Positions 16,954-24,244 of a DNA stretch of 40,959 nt are shown in pieces. The position numbers were made by a program, and so were the translations under genes. The notes under the pieces were generated by a model, which had not been told where the DNA came from, did no database searches, and saw only the letters and a program-made list of their open reading frames with translations. This stretch comes from Pseudomonadota bacterium (GTDB lineage: Bacteria; Pseudomonadota; Gammaproteobacteria; Berkiellales; Berkiellaceae), in assembly GCA_018241965.1 (NCBI GenBank), contig JAFECS010000030.1, positions 1 to 40,959 on the forward strand, given 5' to 3'. How positions within the stretch are numbered: the stretch's first letter is position 1; every line of letters starts with the position of its first letter.

Positions 16954-17514
16954 ATGAATGGTAAAAATCGCACAAAATATACCCTATTGGGGATGTTGGC
17001 CATTGAGCCTATGTCAGGATATGAAATAAAAAAAGCCATTGAAAGGAGCACATCTTACTTTTGGTCTGAAAGTGATGGGCAAATTTATCCTGCACTTTCT
17101 CACTGTGTTGAAAAAGGGTGGGCCACCTGTCATGAAGAAGGATCAAAAACATCCACTCGCACCAAAAAAATCTACAAAATAACGAGCCAAGGAAAAGAAG
17201 AGCTTAGATCTTGGCTTATTAAAAAAGTACAGCCAAACTTGCTGCGCAATGAATTGCTATTGAAGCTTTTTTTCGGAAAAAATGTGAAAGAGCAAGAAAA
17301 CATTCACCATGTGCGGGTGCATGAAAAAGAGATCAAAGAAGGTTTAAACATGTTTCTTTCAATTCGTGATAATTTAAAATCAAATCATAAAAATTCACCA
17401 GATCTTAAATATTGGCTTATCACGCTTGATCATGGCATTACCATGTCTAAAGCAGAGCTTAAGTGGTGCAAAGACACACTAATAGTGTTAGAAAATGCTG
17501 GGAGAATTTCATGA
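16954..17514 (+). CDS. PadR-family transcriptional regulator
   Basis: PadR proteins are dimeric winged-helix repressors, often released by phenolic or drug ligands and often controlling the adjacent gene. The 186-residue product has the N-terminal wing-helix (about 8-90: YTLLGMLAIEPMSGYEIKKA, SDGQIYPALSHCVEKGWA, KIYKITSQGKEELRSWL) and the C-terminal helical dimerisation domain (about 95-180). It has a predicted promoter and a palindromic operator directly upstream. Its stop overlaps the start of the hydrolase gene (ATGA), so the two are coupled and the hydrolase is the probable regulatory target. Confidence 0.9.
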   Translation: MNGKNRTKYTLLGMLAIEPMSGYEIKKAIERSTSYFWSESDGQIYPALSHCVEKGWATCHEEGSKTSTRTKKIYKITSQGKEELRSWLIKKVQPNLLRNELLLKLFFGKNVKEQENIHHVRVHEKEIKEGLNMFLSIRDNLKSNHKNSPDLKYWLITLDHGITMSKAELKWCKDTLIVLENAGRIS

Positions 17515-18671
17515 AACTAGTTTTTAATGATTTAAGTTTCTCGTTTCAGTTGCTTCATGCTATTTCCTATACACCCTATGGAGGGGCTGATATTGGTGAA
17601 TGTCTTGCTATAGCAAACAAAATCAAGGAAGGGGATTTTGAGAGTTGGTATGAGAATTGGGATATTGCCGCAACGCGACTGCAAAACTATGCTAATGAAG
17701 CCTTTGAAAAGAAACAATTTTATTCTGCAAGAAATGCCTATCTTAGAGCCTCGAATTATCATCGCACTTCAGGATTCTTTTTAAATGAAAATACAGATGA
17801 TTTTCGTTTTATGGCTGCCTGGAAAAAAAGTTGTGATTTGTTTACTAAAGCAATGTCACTTTATTCATACAATTTTGAAATTATAAACATTCCATTTGAA
17901 GAGGGGACATTACCTGGTTATTTTGTTAGCCCAGACAATTCAGGAACTCCCAGGCCAACATTAATCGCACTAACAGGATTTGATGGCACAAAAGAGGAGT
18001 TATTTCTACAAAGTGGTTTTGAAGCCCTATCACGTGGCTATAATTTTTTATGTTTTGAAGGCCCAGGTCAAGGCGCCGTTGTTCGAGAACAAAAGCTCTA
18101 TTTCAGACACGATTGGGAAAAGATAGTCACGCCTATTGTTGATTTTGCACACGCGCGTAGCGAGGTGGACTCCAAGCGGATTGCGCTCATGGGGGTGAGT
18201 TATGGCGGATATTTAGCAGCTCGCGCAGCAGCTTTTGAGCCCAGGCTTGCCGCGCTTATTGCAAACGATGGCCTTTATGATCTCTATGAAGCAACAATGG
18301 CCTATAGCGAAAAGAGCGCCGAATTGAGACAATCCGTTCAAACTTCACTACCAACTACAGTCAGATGGGCTCTTGCTCAAGCCAAATGGGTGTTTCAAGC
18401 AAGCCCAGAAGAATATATTGAGAAATTAAAGAAATATACCTTAAAAGAAGTTGCTTCTAAAATTTCATGTCCAACATTAATTTGTGAGGCTGAAAATGAT
18501 CATTTTTTTAAAGGGCAGCCAGAGAAAATTTTTGATGCCTTAACCTGCCAAAAAAGTTACATTCGTTTTACAGAAGAGGAAGGAGCAGGAGAACATTGTC
18601 ATGTTGGAGCATTGGCACTATTTAATGCTCGTATTTTTGATTGGTTAAATAACACACTGCGGCACACCTGA
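17511..18671 (+). CDS. Alpha/beta hydrolase, 2,6-dihydropseudooxynicotine-hydrolase-like
   Basis: The 386-residue protein has a helical N-terminal domain (about 1-120) followed by an alpha/beta-hydrolase core. The nucleophile is Ser230 in GVSYGG, the acid is probably Asp330 in CEAENDHFF, and the base is His362 or His364 in GEHCHVGA. LCFEGPGQGAVVREQ at 180-194 is a typical oxyanion-side segment of this group, which includes C-C bond hydrolases acting on dihydropseudooxynicotine and FrsA-type esterases. The ATG at 17511 overlaps the padR stop and has GGGAG upstream; a GTG at 17463 is less likely. Cytoplasmic, no signal peptide. The true substrate is unknown. Confidence 0.82.
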   Translation: MKLVFNDLSFSFQLLHAISYTPYGGADIGECLAIANKIKEGDFESWYENWDIAATRLQNYANEAFEKKQFYSARNAYLRASNYHRTSGFFLNENTDDFRFMAAWKKSCDLFTKAMSLYSYNFEIINIPFEEGTLPGYFVSPDNSGTPRPTLIALTGFDGTKEELFLQSGFEALSRGYNFLCFEGPGQGAVVREQKLYFRHDWEKIVTPIVDFAHARSEVDSKRIALMGVSYGGYLAARAAAFEPRLAALIANDGLYDLYEATMAYSEKSAELRQSVQTSLPTTVRWALAQAKWVFQASPEEYIEKLKKYTLKEVASKISCPTLICEAENDHFFKGQPEKIFDALTCQKSYIRFTEEEGAGEHCHVGALALFNARIFDWLNNTLRHT

Positions 18672-18736
18672 TAGAATCGATTAATTACACGCTTTTTTTA
18701 TCGCCTCGAGGTTGAAATCTAGGTGTGCTTTGTATA

Positions 18737-18751
18737 GACTGACGGTCAGTC
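18737..18751. promoter_or_regulatory. Perfect palindromic operator in front of the tetR-type gene
   Basis: GACTGAC-G-GTCAGTC is a perfect 15-base palindrome ending 16 bases before the chosen ATG. TGAC..GTCA palindromes are common TetR/AcrR-family sites. A TATAGA hexamer (18733-18738) overlaps its left edge and may be the -10 element, with TTGAAA (18712-18717) as a -35 at a short spacing of 15 bases. Confidence 0.65.
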
Positions 18752-18767
18752 AAATACAAAAGTGAGC

Positions 18768-19403
18768 ATGTTCCCAGTGACAAGAATCGTAAAAGATCCT
18801 GAAATTCGCCGACAAGAAATCATGATTGCAGCGCAAAAACTTTTTGAAAAAGAAGGGTATACCAATACATCAGTTGAAGCCATTATCAAAGAAGCAGGAA
18901 TCGCAAAAGGTACCTTTTATTATTACTTCAAAGCAAAACAGGATATTTTAGGTGCGATTGTTGAAAACACCGTTGTGCAGGTAAAAGAATATTTTACATC
19001 TATTGTTAACAATCAAAATTTATCATCCATTGATAAATTGAAAGAAATATTTGTTGGTTCTAAAAAGCAAGAGAAAATTAACCCTTCAGTAATGGAAATT
19101 GTGCATTTACCTGAAAACAGAGAATTGCAGGAAGAGTTGAATATTCAGACCATCAAAATAATTGCGCCATTGATCACAAAAGTTTTTGAACAAGGTTTTA
19201 AAGAAGGTATTTTTAAAGTAAAGATTTCAGTTGAAAGTATTCAGTTAATACTTGCGGGCTCTCAATTTTTACTTGATTCAGGTTTATTTGAATGGTCTAC
19301 CCAAAAGCGAAAGGTCTTTCTTCAGGAAATACAAAAAATCTTAGAGCAAATAACTGGGGCAAAAGCAGGGACACTGAGTTTTATTGTAAGTCATTCAAAA
19401 TGA
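18768..19403 (+). CDS. TetR/AcrR-family transcriptional regulator
   Basis: A repressor of the TetR class, usually released by a small ligand bound in the C-terminal helical domain. The DNA-binding part is clear: RRQEIMIAAQKLFEKEGYTN followed by TSVEAIIKEAGIAKGTFYYYF (helix-turn-helix at about 33-54) and KQDILGAIVE. With the ATG the product is 211 residues; a GTG 6 bases upstream is an alternative, and neither has a good ribosome binding site, which fits weak expression of an autoregulated repressor. A perfect palindrome lies just upstream. The next genes (small unknown protein, CPBP protease) are the likely regulon. Confidence 0.9.
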   Translation: MFPVTRIVKDPEIRRQEIMIAAQKLFEKEGYTNTSVEAIIKEAGIAKGTFYYYFKAKQDILGAIVENTVVQVKEYFTSIVNNQNLSSIDKLKEIFVGSKKQEKINPSVMEIVHLPENRELQEELNIQTIKIIAPLITKVFEQGFKEGIFKVKISVESIQLILAGSQFLLDSGLFEWSTQKRKVFLQEIQKILEQITGAKAGTLSFIVSHSK

Positions 19404-19431
19404 TTTTTATGTGAAGTGTGAGGAGTATATT

Positions 19432-19737
19432 ATGAACAATATGATTAATAATTTATTTAAACTTGTTAAATCAGGCTATTATTGCAAGAAAAACATTAAA
19501 AAATGTCTAAAAAAAGACAAAAGTTCACAAGTGTATATTATGGCTAAATATTATAATGATCTTGTTAAAAATATTGAGAAAAATAGCGTATTAACTTTGG
19601 CACAAATTGATACCATTATGAATCAGTTAAATACACACCGTGTACAACATCAGGCAACTGAAGAAGTGCAAGATTTGCTTTCGAATATCCATTCATTTTT
19701 TGAGACGGTTCAGCCCTTTATCAAGGAAAATTTATCA
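19432..19737 (+). CDS. Small helical protein, function unknown
   Basis: No family is recognised. With the ATG at 19432, which has AGGAG 6 bases upstream, the product is 101 residues; an upstream in-frame GTG at 19411 lacks such a site. It is Lys- and Asn-rich, basic in the first 40 residues (CKKNIKKCLKKDKSS) and probably all-helical, with no signal peptide or membrane segment. Its reading frame ends at the TGA around 19738-19740, overlapping the start of the membrane protease gene (ATGA), so the two are translationally coupled. It may be an accessory partner of that protease. Confidence 0.65.
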
Positions 19738-20573
19738 TGAAGGACAATACAATACTTTATGTTAAAAAATCTCAACTAGCCAATCCTTGGATTTACTTTC
19801 TAGCTACATATGCTTGGACTTGGCTATTCTTTGGAATAGCTTATGCGTTGGGCCTTAGCGGAGAAACTGGCGGGATAACTGGAGCAGTTTTAGTGTTACT
19901 AGCACTAGGTGGGCCAACTATTACGGCTATGATGTTTATCAATTTTGCACTTAATGAAAATGGACGTAAAGATTATTGGAAGAGAATAACAGACTATAAG
20001 CGGATACCAGTTAAGTGGTATTTGATTATTTTTCTATTTGTGCCTGCAATAACAATTTTGGCAGACATTTTAAGTGGATATTGGAATGTTTATTTATTTA
20101 CGAATAAGTTTCCTTCATTATTATTGGCAATAATAGTGGTACCGGTTGTGCCGATTATTGAAGAATTAGGATGGCGTGGTTATGTTCTAGATCGTTTACA
20201 AGAAAAGTATAGTCCAATGACTTCAAGTCTAATTCTAGGAACATTGTGGGGATTGTGGCATTTGCCTGCCTTTATTTTGCCAGGTGGGGCGCTCAGTGTC
20301 ATTCCTTTAGCATCTTTTGCATTTTGGATGTATTTAATTAATTTAATTGTTTTTTCTATATGTTTTACTTGGATATATAACAATACAAATCGAAGTACAT
20401 TATCGGCAATCCTGTTTCATATTGTGCTTGAATTTTCAGCTAATACAGGTCTTATTCCCTGGGATCGTCCAGAACATTTTTATAATGTTGTAATATGGTC
20501 ACTTATTGCTGTTGGTATTTTGATTTCACTTCAAAAACAGCATTTAAAATATAGGCATCCTGCTAGGATATGA
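19737..20573 (+). CDS. CPBP-family intramembrane metalloprotease (CAAX protease-like, ABI)
   Basis: Members of this family are membrane-embedded glutamate/metal-type proteases; bacterial ones act in bacteriocin self-immunity, peptide processing or signalling. The 278-residue product has about seven or eight membrane helices. It shows the three conserved motifs: EELGWRGYVLDRLQ (E142, E143, R147), LWGLWHLPAF (H175) and AILFHIVLEF (H228). It is coupled to the upstream small-protein gene and lies behind a TetR regulator, so expression is probably ligand-controlled. The full motif set suggests an active enzyme; its substrate is unknown. Confidence 0.88.
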   Translation: MKDNTILYVKKSQLANPWIYFLATYAWTWLFFGIAYALGLSGETGGITGAVLVLLALGGPTITAMMFINFALNENGRKDYWKRITDYKRIPVKWYLIIFLFVPAITILADILSGYWNVYLFTNKFPSLLLAIIVVPVVPIIEELGWRGYVLDRLQEKYSPMTSSLILGTLWGLWHLPAFILPGGALSVIPLASFAFWMYLINLIVFSICFTWIYNNTNRSTLSAILFHIVLEFSANTGLIPWDRPEHFYNVVIWSLIAVGILISLQKQHLKYRHPARI

Positions 20574-20610
20574 TAGAATGAAGTTGAGAAAAATATCGGA
20601 AAAATAAAAG

Positions 20611-21036
20611 ATGACATATGAAATAAAATTTATTGAAAACCCGGATCCTCAATCTGTTCAAGTATTGAACGATGGGATCATGGCCTATGCTAAAAAAACA
20701 AAAGGATTTGGTCCCATACGTTTTTATGGATTTTTTGTTCATAACAATGAAAATAAAATAGTGGGTGGCTGCCAATGCGATATGCTCTATGGCTGCTTGT
20801 ATGTGGGTAGTTTGTGGGTAGACGAAGCCTTAAGAGGCCAAGGGTATGGTACAAAACTGATGCAGTCGGTTGAGAAATTGGCCAAAGAACAACAGTGTAA
20901 TTTTATTGCAGTAAACACCATGAATTGGGAAGCATTAGATTTTTATAAAAAACTCGGCTTTAAAGTTGAATTTCAAAGGCATGGTTTTATAGGTGATTCC
21001 ATCTTTTATTTTTTAAGAAAAGATCTTGCCGGTTAG
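20611..21036 (+). CDS. GNAT acetyltransferase
   Basis: A 141-residue single-domain GNAT. The core shows LWVDEALRGQGYGTKLMQSVEK (strand 4 and the acetyl-CoA loop RGQGYG at about 74-79) and NTMNWEALDFYKKLGFK (strand 5 and the YKKLGF helix typical of small-molecule acetyltransferases). The start has only a weak ribosome binding site. It follows the CPBP gene after 37 bases and precedes the double-GNAT gene by 18 bases. The acceptor cannot be named from sequence. Confidence 0.85.
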   Translation: MTYEIKFIENPDPQSVQVLNDGIMAYAKKTKGFGPIRFYGFFVHNNENKIVGGCQCDMLYGCLYVGSLWVDEALRGQGYGTKLMQSVEKLAKEQQCNFIAVNTMNWEALDFYKKLGFKVEFQRHGFIGDSIFYFLRKDLAG

Positions 21037-21054
21037 CATGGTGAAAATTTTTAA

Positions 21055-22041
21055 ATGAAAAACATCATTATTAAAGTCCTCGATCCTGTATTAGCTGAGA
21101 AAGCTTGTCGTCAATTAACAGCAAAATTACCGGAATGGTTTGGGATCGTTGATGCCAATGAGCGTTATGCAAAGGGATGTTTAGAGCGCACTTCGCTTTG
21201 TGCAATGTTAGATAATAATATTGTTGGTTTAATTGTTTTGGAATTTCCCTTTCCTAATAATGCCAATATTTATTGGATGGCAGTTGATAAATCCTATCAC
21301 CATCAAGGGGTTGGAAAACAACTATTGCAAGCTGCGCAAAATTACTGCTTTACGCATAAAATTAACACTATCACCGTTGAAACATTAAGCCTAAAGCATA
21401 ATGATCCTCTTTATTTGAAATCCTATCACTTTTATGAAAAAAATGGCTTTAAGCCACTGTTTGAGCTTCAACCTTATGGGCCAGAGCATACTATGTGTTA
21501 CTTAGGCAAAAAGGTTGATAATATATTAAAAACGAGTTCTGAAATCAAAATACGATTGATGGCCCATGAAGATGTATCCGAAATAGTAACAGCCTTTAAA
21601 AATATAGGCTGGGATAAACCTGCCACGCTTTTCCAAAGCTATTTAACGGATCAGAAGCATAAAACACGTTTTGTTTGGTGTGCTTATATTAAAGATACCT
21701 TTGCTGGATATGTAACCTTAAATTTACATTCTCTTTATTTGCCATTTCGCGAACAACATATTCCTGAAATTAATGATTTAAATGTACTACCTCAATATAG
21801 AAATAAAGGGATAGGAACTGATTTACTTGAAATTGCCGAACTGCAAGCAGCAAGTATAAGCAATCAGGTTGGCATTGGCGTTGGGTTATATGCTGATTAT
21901 GGCCATGCACAAAGGTTGTATATAAAAAGAGGCTATATTCCTGATGGAAAAGGTATAACCTACCAATATCAAAGTGTTGTTCCGGGCCAGAATTATTTCG
22001 TTGATGATGATTTAAATTTATGGTTTACCAAAGAATTTTAA
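21055..22041 (+). CDS. Tandem (two-domain) GNAT acetyltransferase
   Basis: The 328-residue protein carries two GNAT domains. Domain 1 (about 1-150) has MAVDKSYHHQGVGKQLLQAAQ, with the acetyl-CoA loop HHQGVGKQLL at 82-91, and FYEKNGFKPLFEL. Domain 2 (about 163-328) has LNVLPQYRNKGIGTDLLEIAE, with the loop RNKGIGTDLL at 249-258, and LYIKRGYIPDGKG. Both loops match Q/RxxGxG/A, so both halves could bind acetyl-CoA. Tandem GNATs include mycothiol synthase and some aminoglycoside acetyltransferases, but no specific match is claimed. The stop is 3 bases before the next GNAT gene. Confidence 0.85.
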   Translation: MKNIIIKVLDPVLAEKACRQLTAKLPEWFGIVDANERYAKGCLERTSLCAMLDNNIVGLIVLEFPFPNNANIYWMAVDKSYHHQGVGKQLLQAAQNYCFTHKINTITVETLSLKHNDPLYLKSYHFYEKNGFKPLFELQPYGPEHTMCYLGKKVDNILKTSSEIKIRLMAHEDVSEIVTAFKNIGWDKPATLFQSYLTDQKHKTRFVWCAYIKDTFAGYVTLNLHSLYLPFREQHIPEINDLNVLPQYRNKGIGTDLLEIAELQAASISNQVGIGVGLYADYGHAQRLYIKRGYIPDGKGITYQYQSVVPGQNYFVDDDLNLWFTKEF

Positions 22042-22044
22042 AGT

Positions 22045-22512
22045 ATGAATGTAGATATTGCCTATCTTAAAGACTACCCTCAGCACCTACCCTTAGTAGC
22101 GCAGTGGATTTTTAATGAGTGGGGGCATTTAAACCCTGGCGCAAGCTTAGAAAAAGCTAAAGCAAAACTCAGTGCGCATCTAAATAAAGATACTTTGCCG
22201 ATTACCTTTATTGCGTTAGAAAACAATCAACCAGTGGGCACTTGTTCCCTGAGAATAAACGATGGCATACGCCAAGAATTAACTCCGTGGTTAGGTTCTC
22301 TTTATGTATCACCAACCGTCAGAGGACGAGGTTTAGGCGAGAAGTTAATCGAATCCGTTATAAATAAGGCACGTAACATGGGATACCCAAAACTTTATTT
22401 GTTTGCTTTTGATCCCACTTTACCAAATTGGTATCAGAAACTAGGATGGCAAGGAATGGGCATGGATAAGCTCAATGGATATCCCGTTAGCGTGATGGAA
22501 AAAACATTATGA
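22045..22512 (+). CDS. GNAT acetyltransferase
   Basis: A 155-residue GNAT with LGSLYVSPTVRGRGLGEKLIESVINKA (acetyl-CoA loop RGRGLG at about 94-99) and LYLFAFDPTLPNWYQKLGWQ (strand 5 and the YQKLGW helix). IALENNQPVGTCSLRIND forms the central beta strands. It is placed 3 bases after the two-domain GNAT and overlaps the next GNAT by 4 bases (ATGA), so these genes are cotranslated. The acceptor is unknown. Confidence 0.86.
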   Translation: MNVDIAYLKDYPQHLPLVAQWIFNEWGHLNPGASLEKAKAKLSAHLNKDTLPITFIALENNQPVGTCSLRINDGIRQELTPWLGSLYVSPTVRGRGLGEKLIESVINKARNMGYPKLYLFAFDPTLPNWYQKLGWQGMGMDKLNGYPVSVMEKTL

Positions 22513-22931
22513 ACTATGAATGTGAAAAGAGCACTCAAGAAGAGCAAGAATACATTGATGACAGATTAGGGGATTATAATCTGAAGCAAGTTCCTGCCAC
22601 ACAACAACCGCTTGTGGTGAAGATTAATTATTGTATCAAAGAAAAAGGGAAAGTCATCGCCGGGATCAATTCCGCGATGTATATGTGGAATATCTTATAT
22701 ACCCATATTTTATTTGTTGAAGAAGAATATCGTAAGCAAAATTTAGGCTCTATGCTTATTGAAAAAGTTGAATCAGAAGCAATAAAATTGGGTGCAAAAT
22801 TAGCCCATCTGGATACATTCGATTTTCAAGCTAAAGATTTTTACCTTAAGCAAGGGTATGAGGTTTTTGGGGTTCTTGAAGATTGCCCTGAAGGGCATAA
22901 ACGGTATTATTTAAAAAAGCATTTAATATGA
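22509..22931 (+). CDS. GNAT acetyltransferase, paralogue of the gene at 31300
   Basis: A 140-residue GNAT. VIAGINSAMYMWNILYTHILFV forms the central strands, EEYRKQNLGSMLIEKVE is the acetyl-CoA loop (RKQNLG, with Gln-Asn in place of the usual second Gly), and FDFQAKDFYLKQGYEVFGVLEDCP is the C-terminal part. The motifs VIAGINS, FYL..GYE..GV..DCP and KKHL recur in the protein encoded at 31300, so the two are paralogues. It overlaps both neighbours by 4 bases. Confidence 0.84.
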   Translation: MNYECEKSTQEEQEYIDDRLGDYNLKQVPATQQPLVVKINYCIKEKGKVIAGINSAMYMWNILYTHILFVEEEYRKQNLGSMLIEKVESEAIKLGAKLAHLDTFDFQAKDFYLKQGYEVFGVLEDCPEGHKRYYLKKHLI

Positions 22932-23437
22932 TTAAAAACTCAATGAACAATATGCCTAGAATTCTTTTTTGTTTAATTTCCACTTTTGCTTTCCAGGTAC
23001 ATGCTGAGCCAACGCCAACCGCGCATTCTCAGGATGGAAAAAATGTTGTAGCTCTTGTCAATAAAGCTAAAGAATATATTGAAAGTCACGGAAAAGTTGA
23101 GGCCATGAAAGAGTTTAATAAAAAAGTAGGTTTGTTTAGCAAAGACTCAAGTTACGTATTCGCTGTTGCATATGATGGTACCTATTTGGCAACTATAAAT
23201 TATCCTAATCTAGTTGGAGTTAATCAATTTAGTTTAAAGGATCCCCATCGCACATTTTTAGTTAAAGAAGAGATCAATAAAGCAAAATTAGGCGGCGGTT
23301 GGCTAAAACCACGATTGAAAAAAAATCCTCATACTGGCAAACATGAATGTAAGGCAAGTTATGTTATTGCTATGGAGGGGGATTATCTCATTGGTTCGGG
23401 GTATTACTATCAGCCAGATAGAGCAGGTAAATGTTGA
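22928..23437 (+). CDS. Secreted single Cache-domain protein
   Basis: The 169-residue product has a signal peptide (cleavage probably after FQVHA, about residue 26) and a single Cache fold: KAKEYIESHGKVEAMKEFNKK, SSYVFAVAYDGTYLATINYPNLVGVN and ASYVIAMEGDYLIGSGYYYQP. Cache domains bind small ligands in the periplasm. Here no kinase, chemoreceptor or membrane helix follows, so it is a free periplasmic binding protein. Its start overlaps the preceding GNAT stop (ATGA). It is the only exported protein in the GNAT operon and may sense a compound handled by the neighbours, which is inference. Confidence 0.78.
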   Translation: MIKNSMNNMPRILFCLISTFAFQVHAEPTPTAHSQDGKNVVALVNKAKEYIESHGKVEAMKEFNKKVGLFSKDSSYVFAVAYDGTYLATINYPNLVGVNQFSLKDPHRTFLVKEEINKAKLGGGWLKPRLKKNPHTGKHECKASYVIAMEGDYLIGSGYYYQPDRAGKC

Positions 23438-23521
23438 TGACTTACATCCAAAGAAGTACAGCGAACGGTGAAGCGAGTTATTGAAGCAGGAGCAGTTGGA
23501 AACAACTTTGAAGGAATTTTT

Positions 23522-24157
23522 ATGACAGCTCAAAACAAAAGCAATGAACAAAAACTGTCGTTGATTAATGAAATTCCAAATCAATATCTTAGTCAACATT
23601 TTGTAGATTTACAGCTAACTCAGCAAAAGATAGTAAAAAAGGAATTTGATAATTGCACTTTTATGGGAAGTAACTTTAGCGAAACTGAGTTTATTCAATG
23701 CAAATTTAACGAATGCCATTTTATTAATTGCAATTTAAGTTTGATCAAAGTTAATAAGTGCATGTTCTTTGATACCTTATTTGAAGAGTCTAAGTTGATT
23801 GGAGTAAATTGGACAAAGGCGACATGGCCAAACATTAAACTCACTTGCCCAATTCGATTTTTAAAATGCATTATCAATGACTCTTCATTTATGAGCTTAT
23901 CTATCAGAGAGATCTCTATTGTTGAATGCAAAGCCCACGATGTTGATTTTAGAGATGCTGATTGCTACGAAGCAGATTTTTCACATACCGACTTATTAAA
24001 TAGTTTGTTTAATAATACAAATTTATCATATGCTAACTTCGCAGAGGCTATAAATTATCAAATTAACATTTATCATAATGAAATTAAAGGCGCAAAGTTT
24101 AATTTACCAGAAGCTGCGAATTTATTAAGATCTTTAGATATTGAATTGCTTGATTAG
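23522..24157 (+). CDS. Qnr/McbG-like pentapeptide-repeat protein
   Basis: Qnr and McbG are beta-helix proteins that mimic DNA and protect DNA gyrase and topoisomerase IV from quinolones or microcin B17. The 211-residue protein has the family length (about 187-218). Repeats with central Phe/Leu run from about 41 to 175 (CTFMGSNFSETEFIQCKF; DVDFRDADCYEADFSHTDLL), rich in Cys as in Qnr. It ends with the typical tail NEIKGAKFNLPEAANLLRSL. The ATG at 23522 has AAGGA 6 bases upstream; a GTG at 23468 is unlikely. No membrane helix. Protection of gyrase is inferred from family likeness. Confidence 0.75.
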   Translation: MTAQNKSNEQKLSLINEIPNQYLSQHFVDLQLTQQKIVKKEFDNCTFMGSNFSETEFIQCKFNECHFINCNLSLIKVNKCMFFDTLFEESKLIGVNWTKATWPNIKLTCPIRFLKCIINDSSFMSLSIREISIVECKAHDVDFRDADCYEADFSHTDLLNSLFNNTNLSYANFAEAINYQINIYHNEIKGAKFNLPEAANLLRSLDIELLD

Positions 24158-24244
24158 TCGTTCAAATTAATCATGGATAAAAAGTTAGTTAATTTTTTTT
24201 GCTACTATTACTGATCCAGTGAAAGAAGGGAATAGTTCATAATA

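Noticed and set aside
24158..24244. AT-rich stem with T8 tract (24193-24200) as a terminator after the Qnr-like gene
   Set aside because: The only pairing arms (AAATTAA/TTAATTT) are purely A/T with an 18-base loop; too weak to call.
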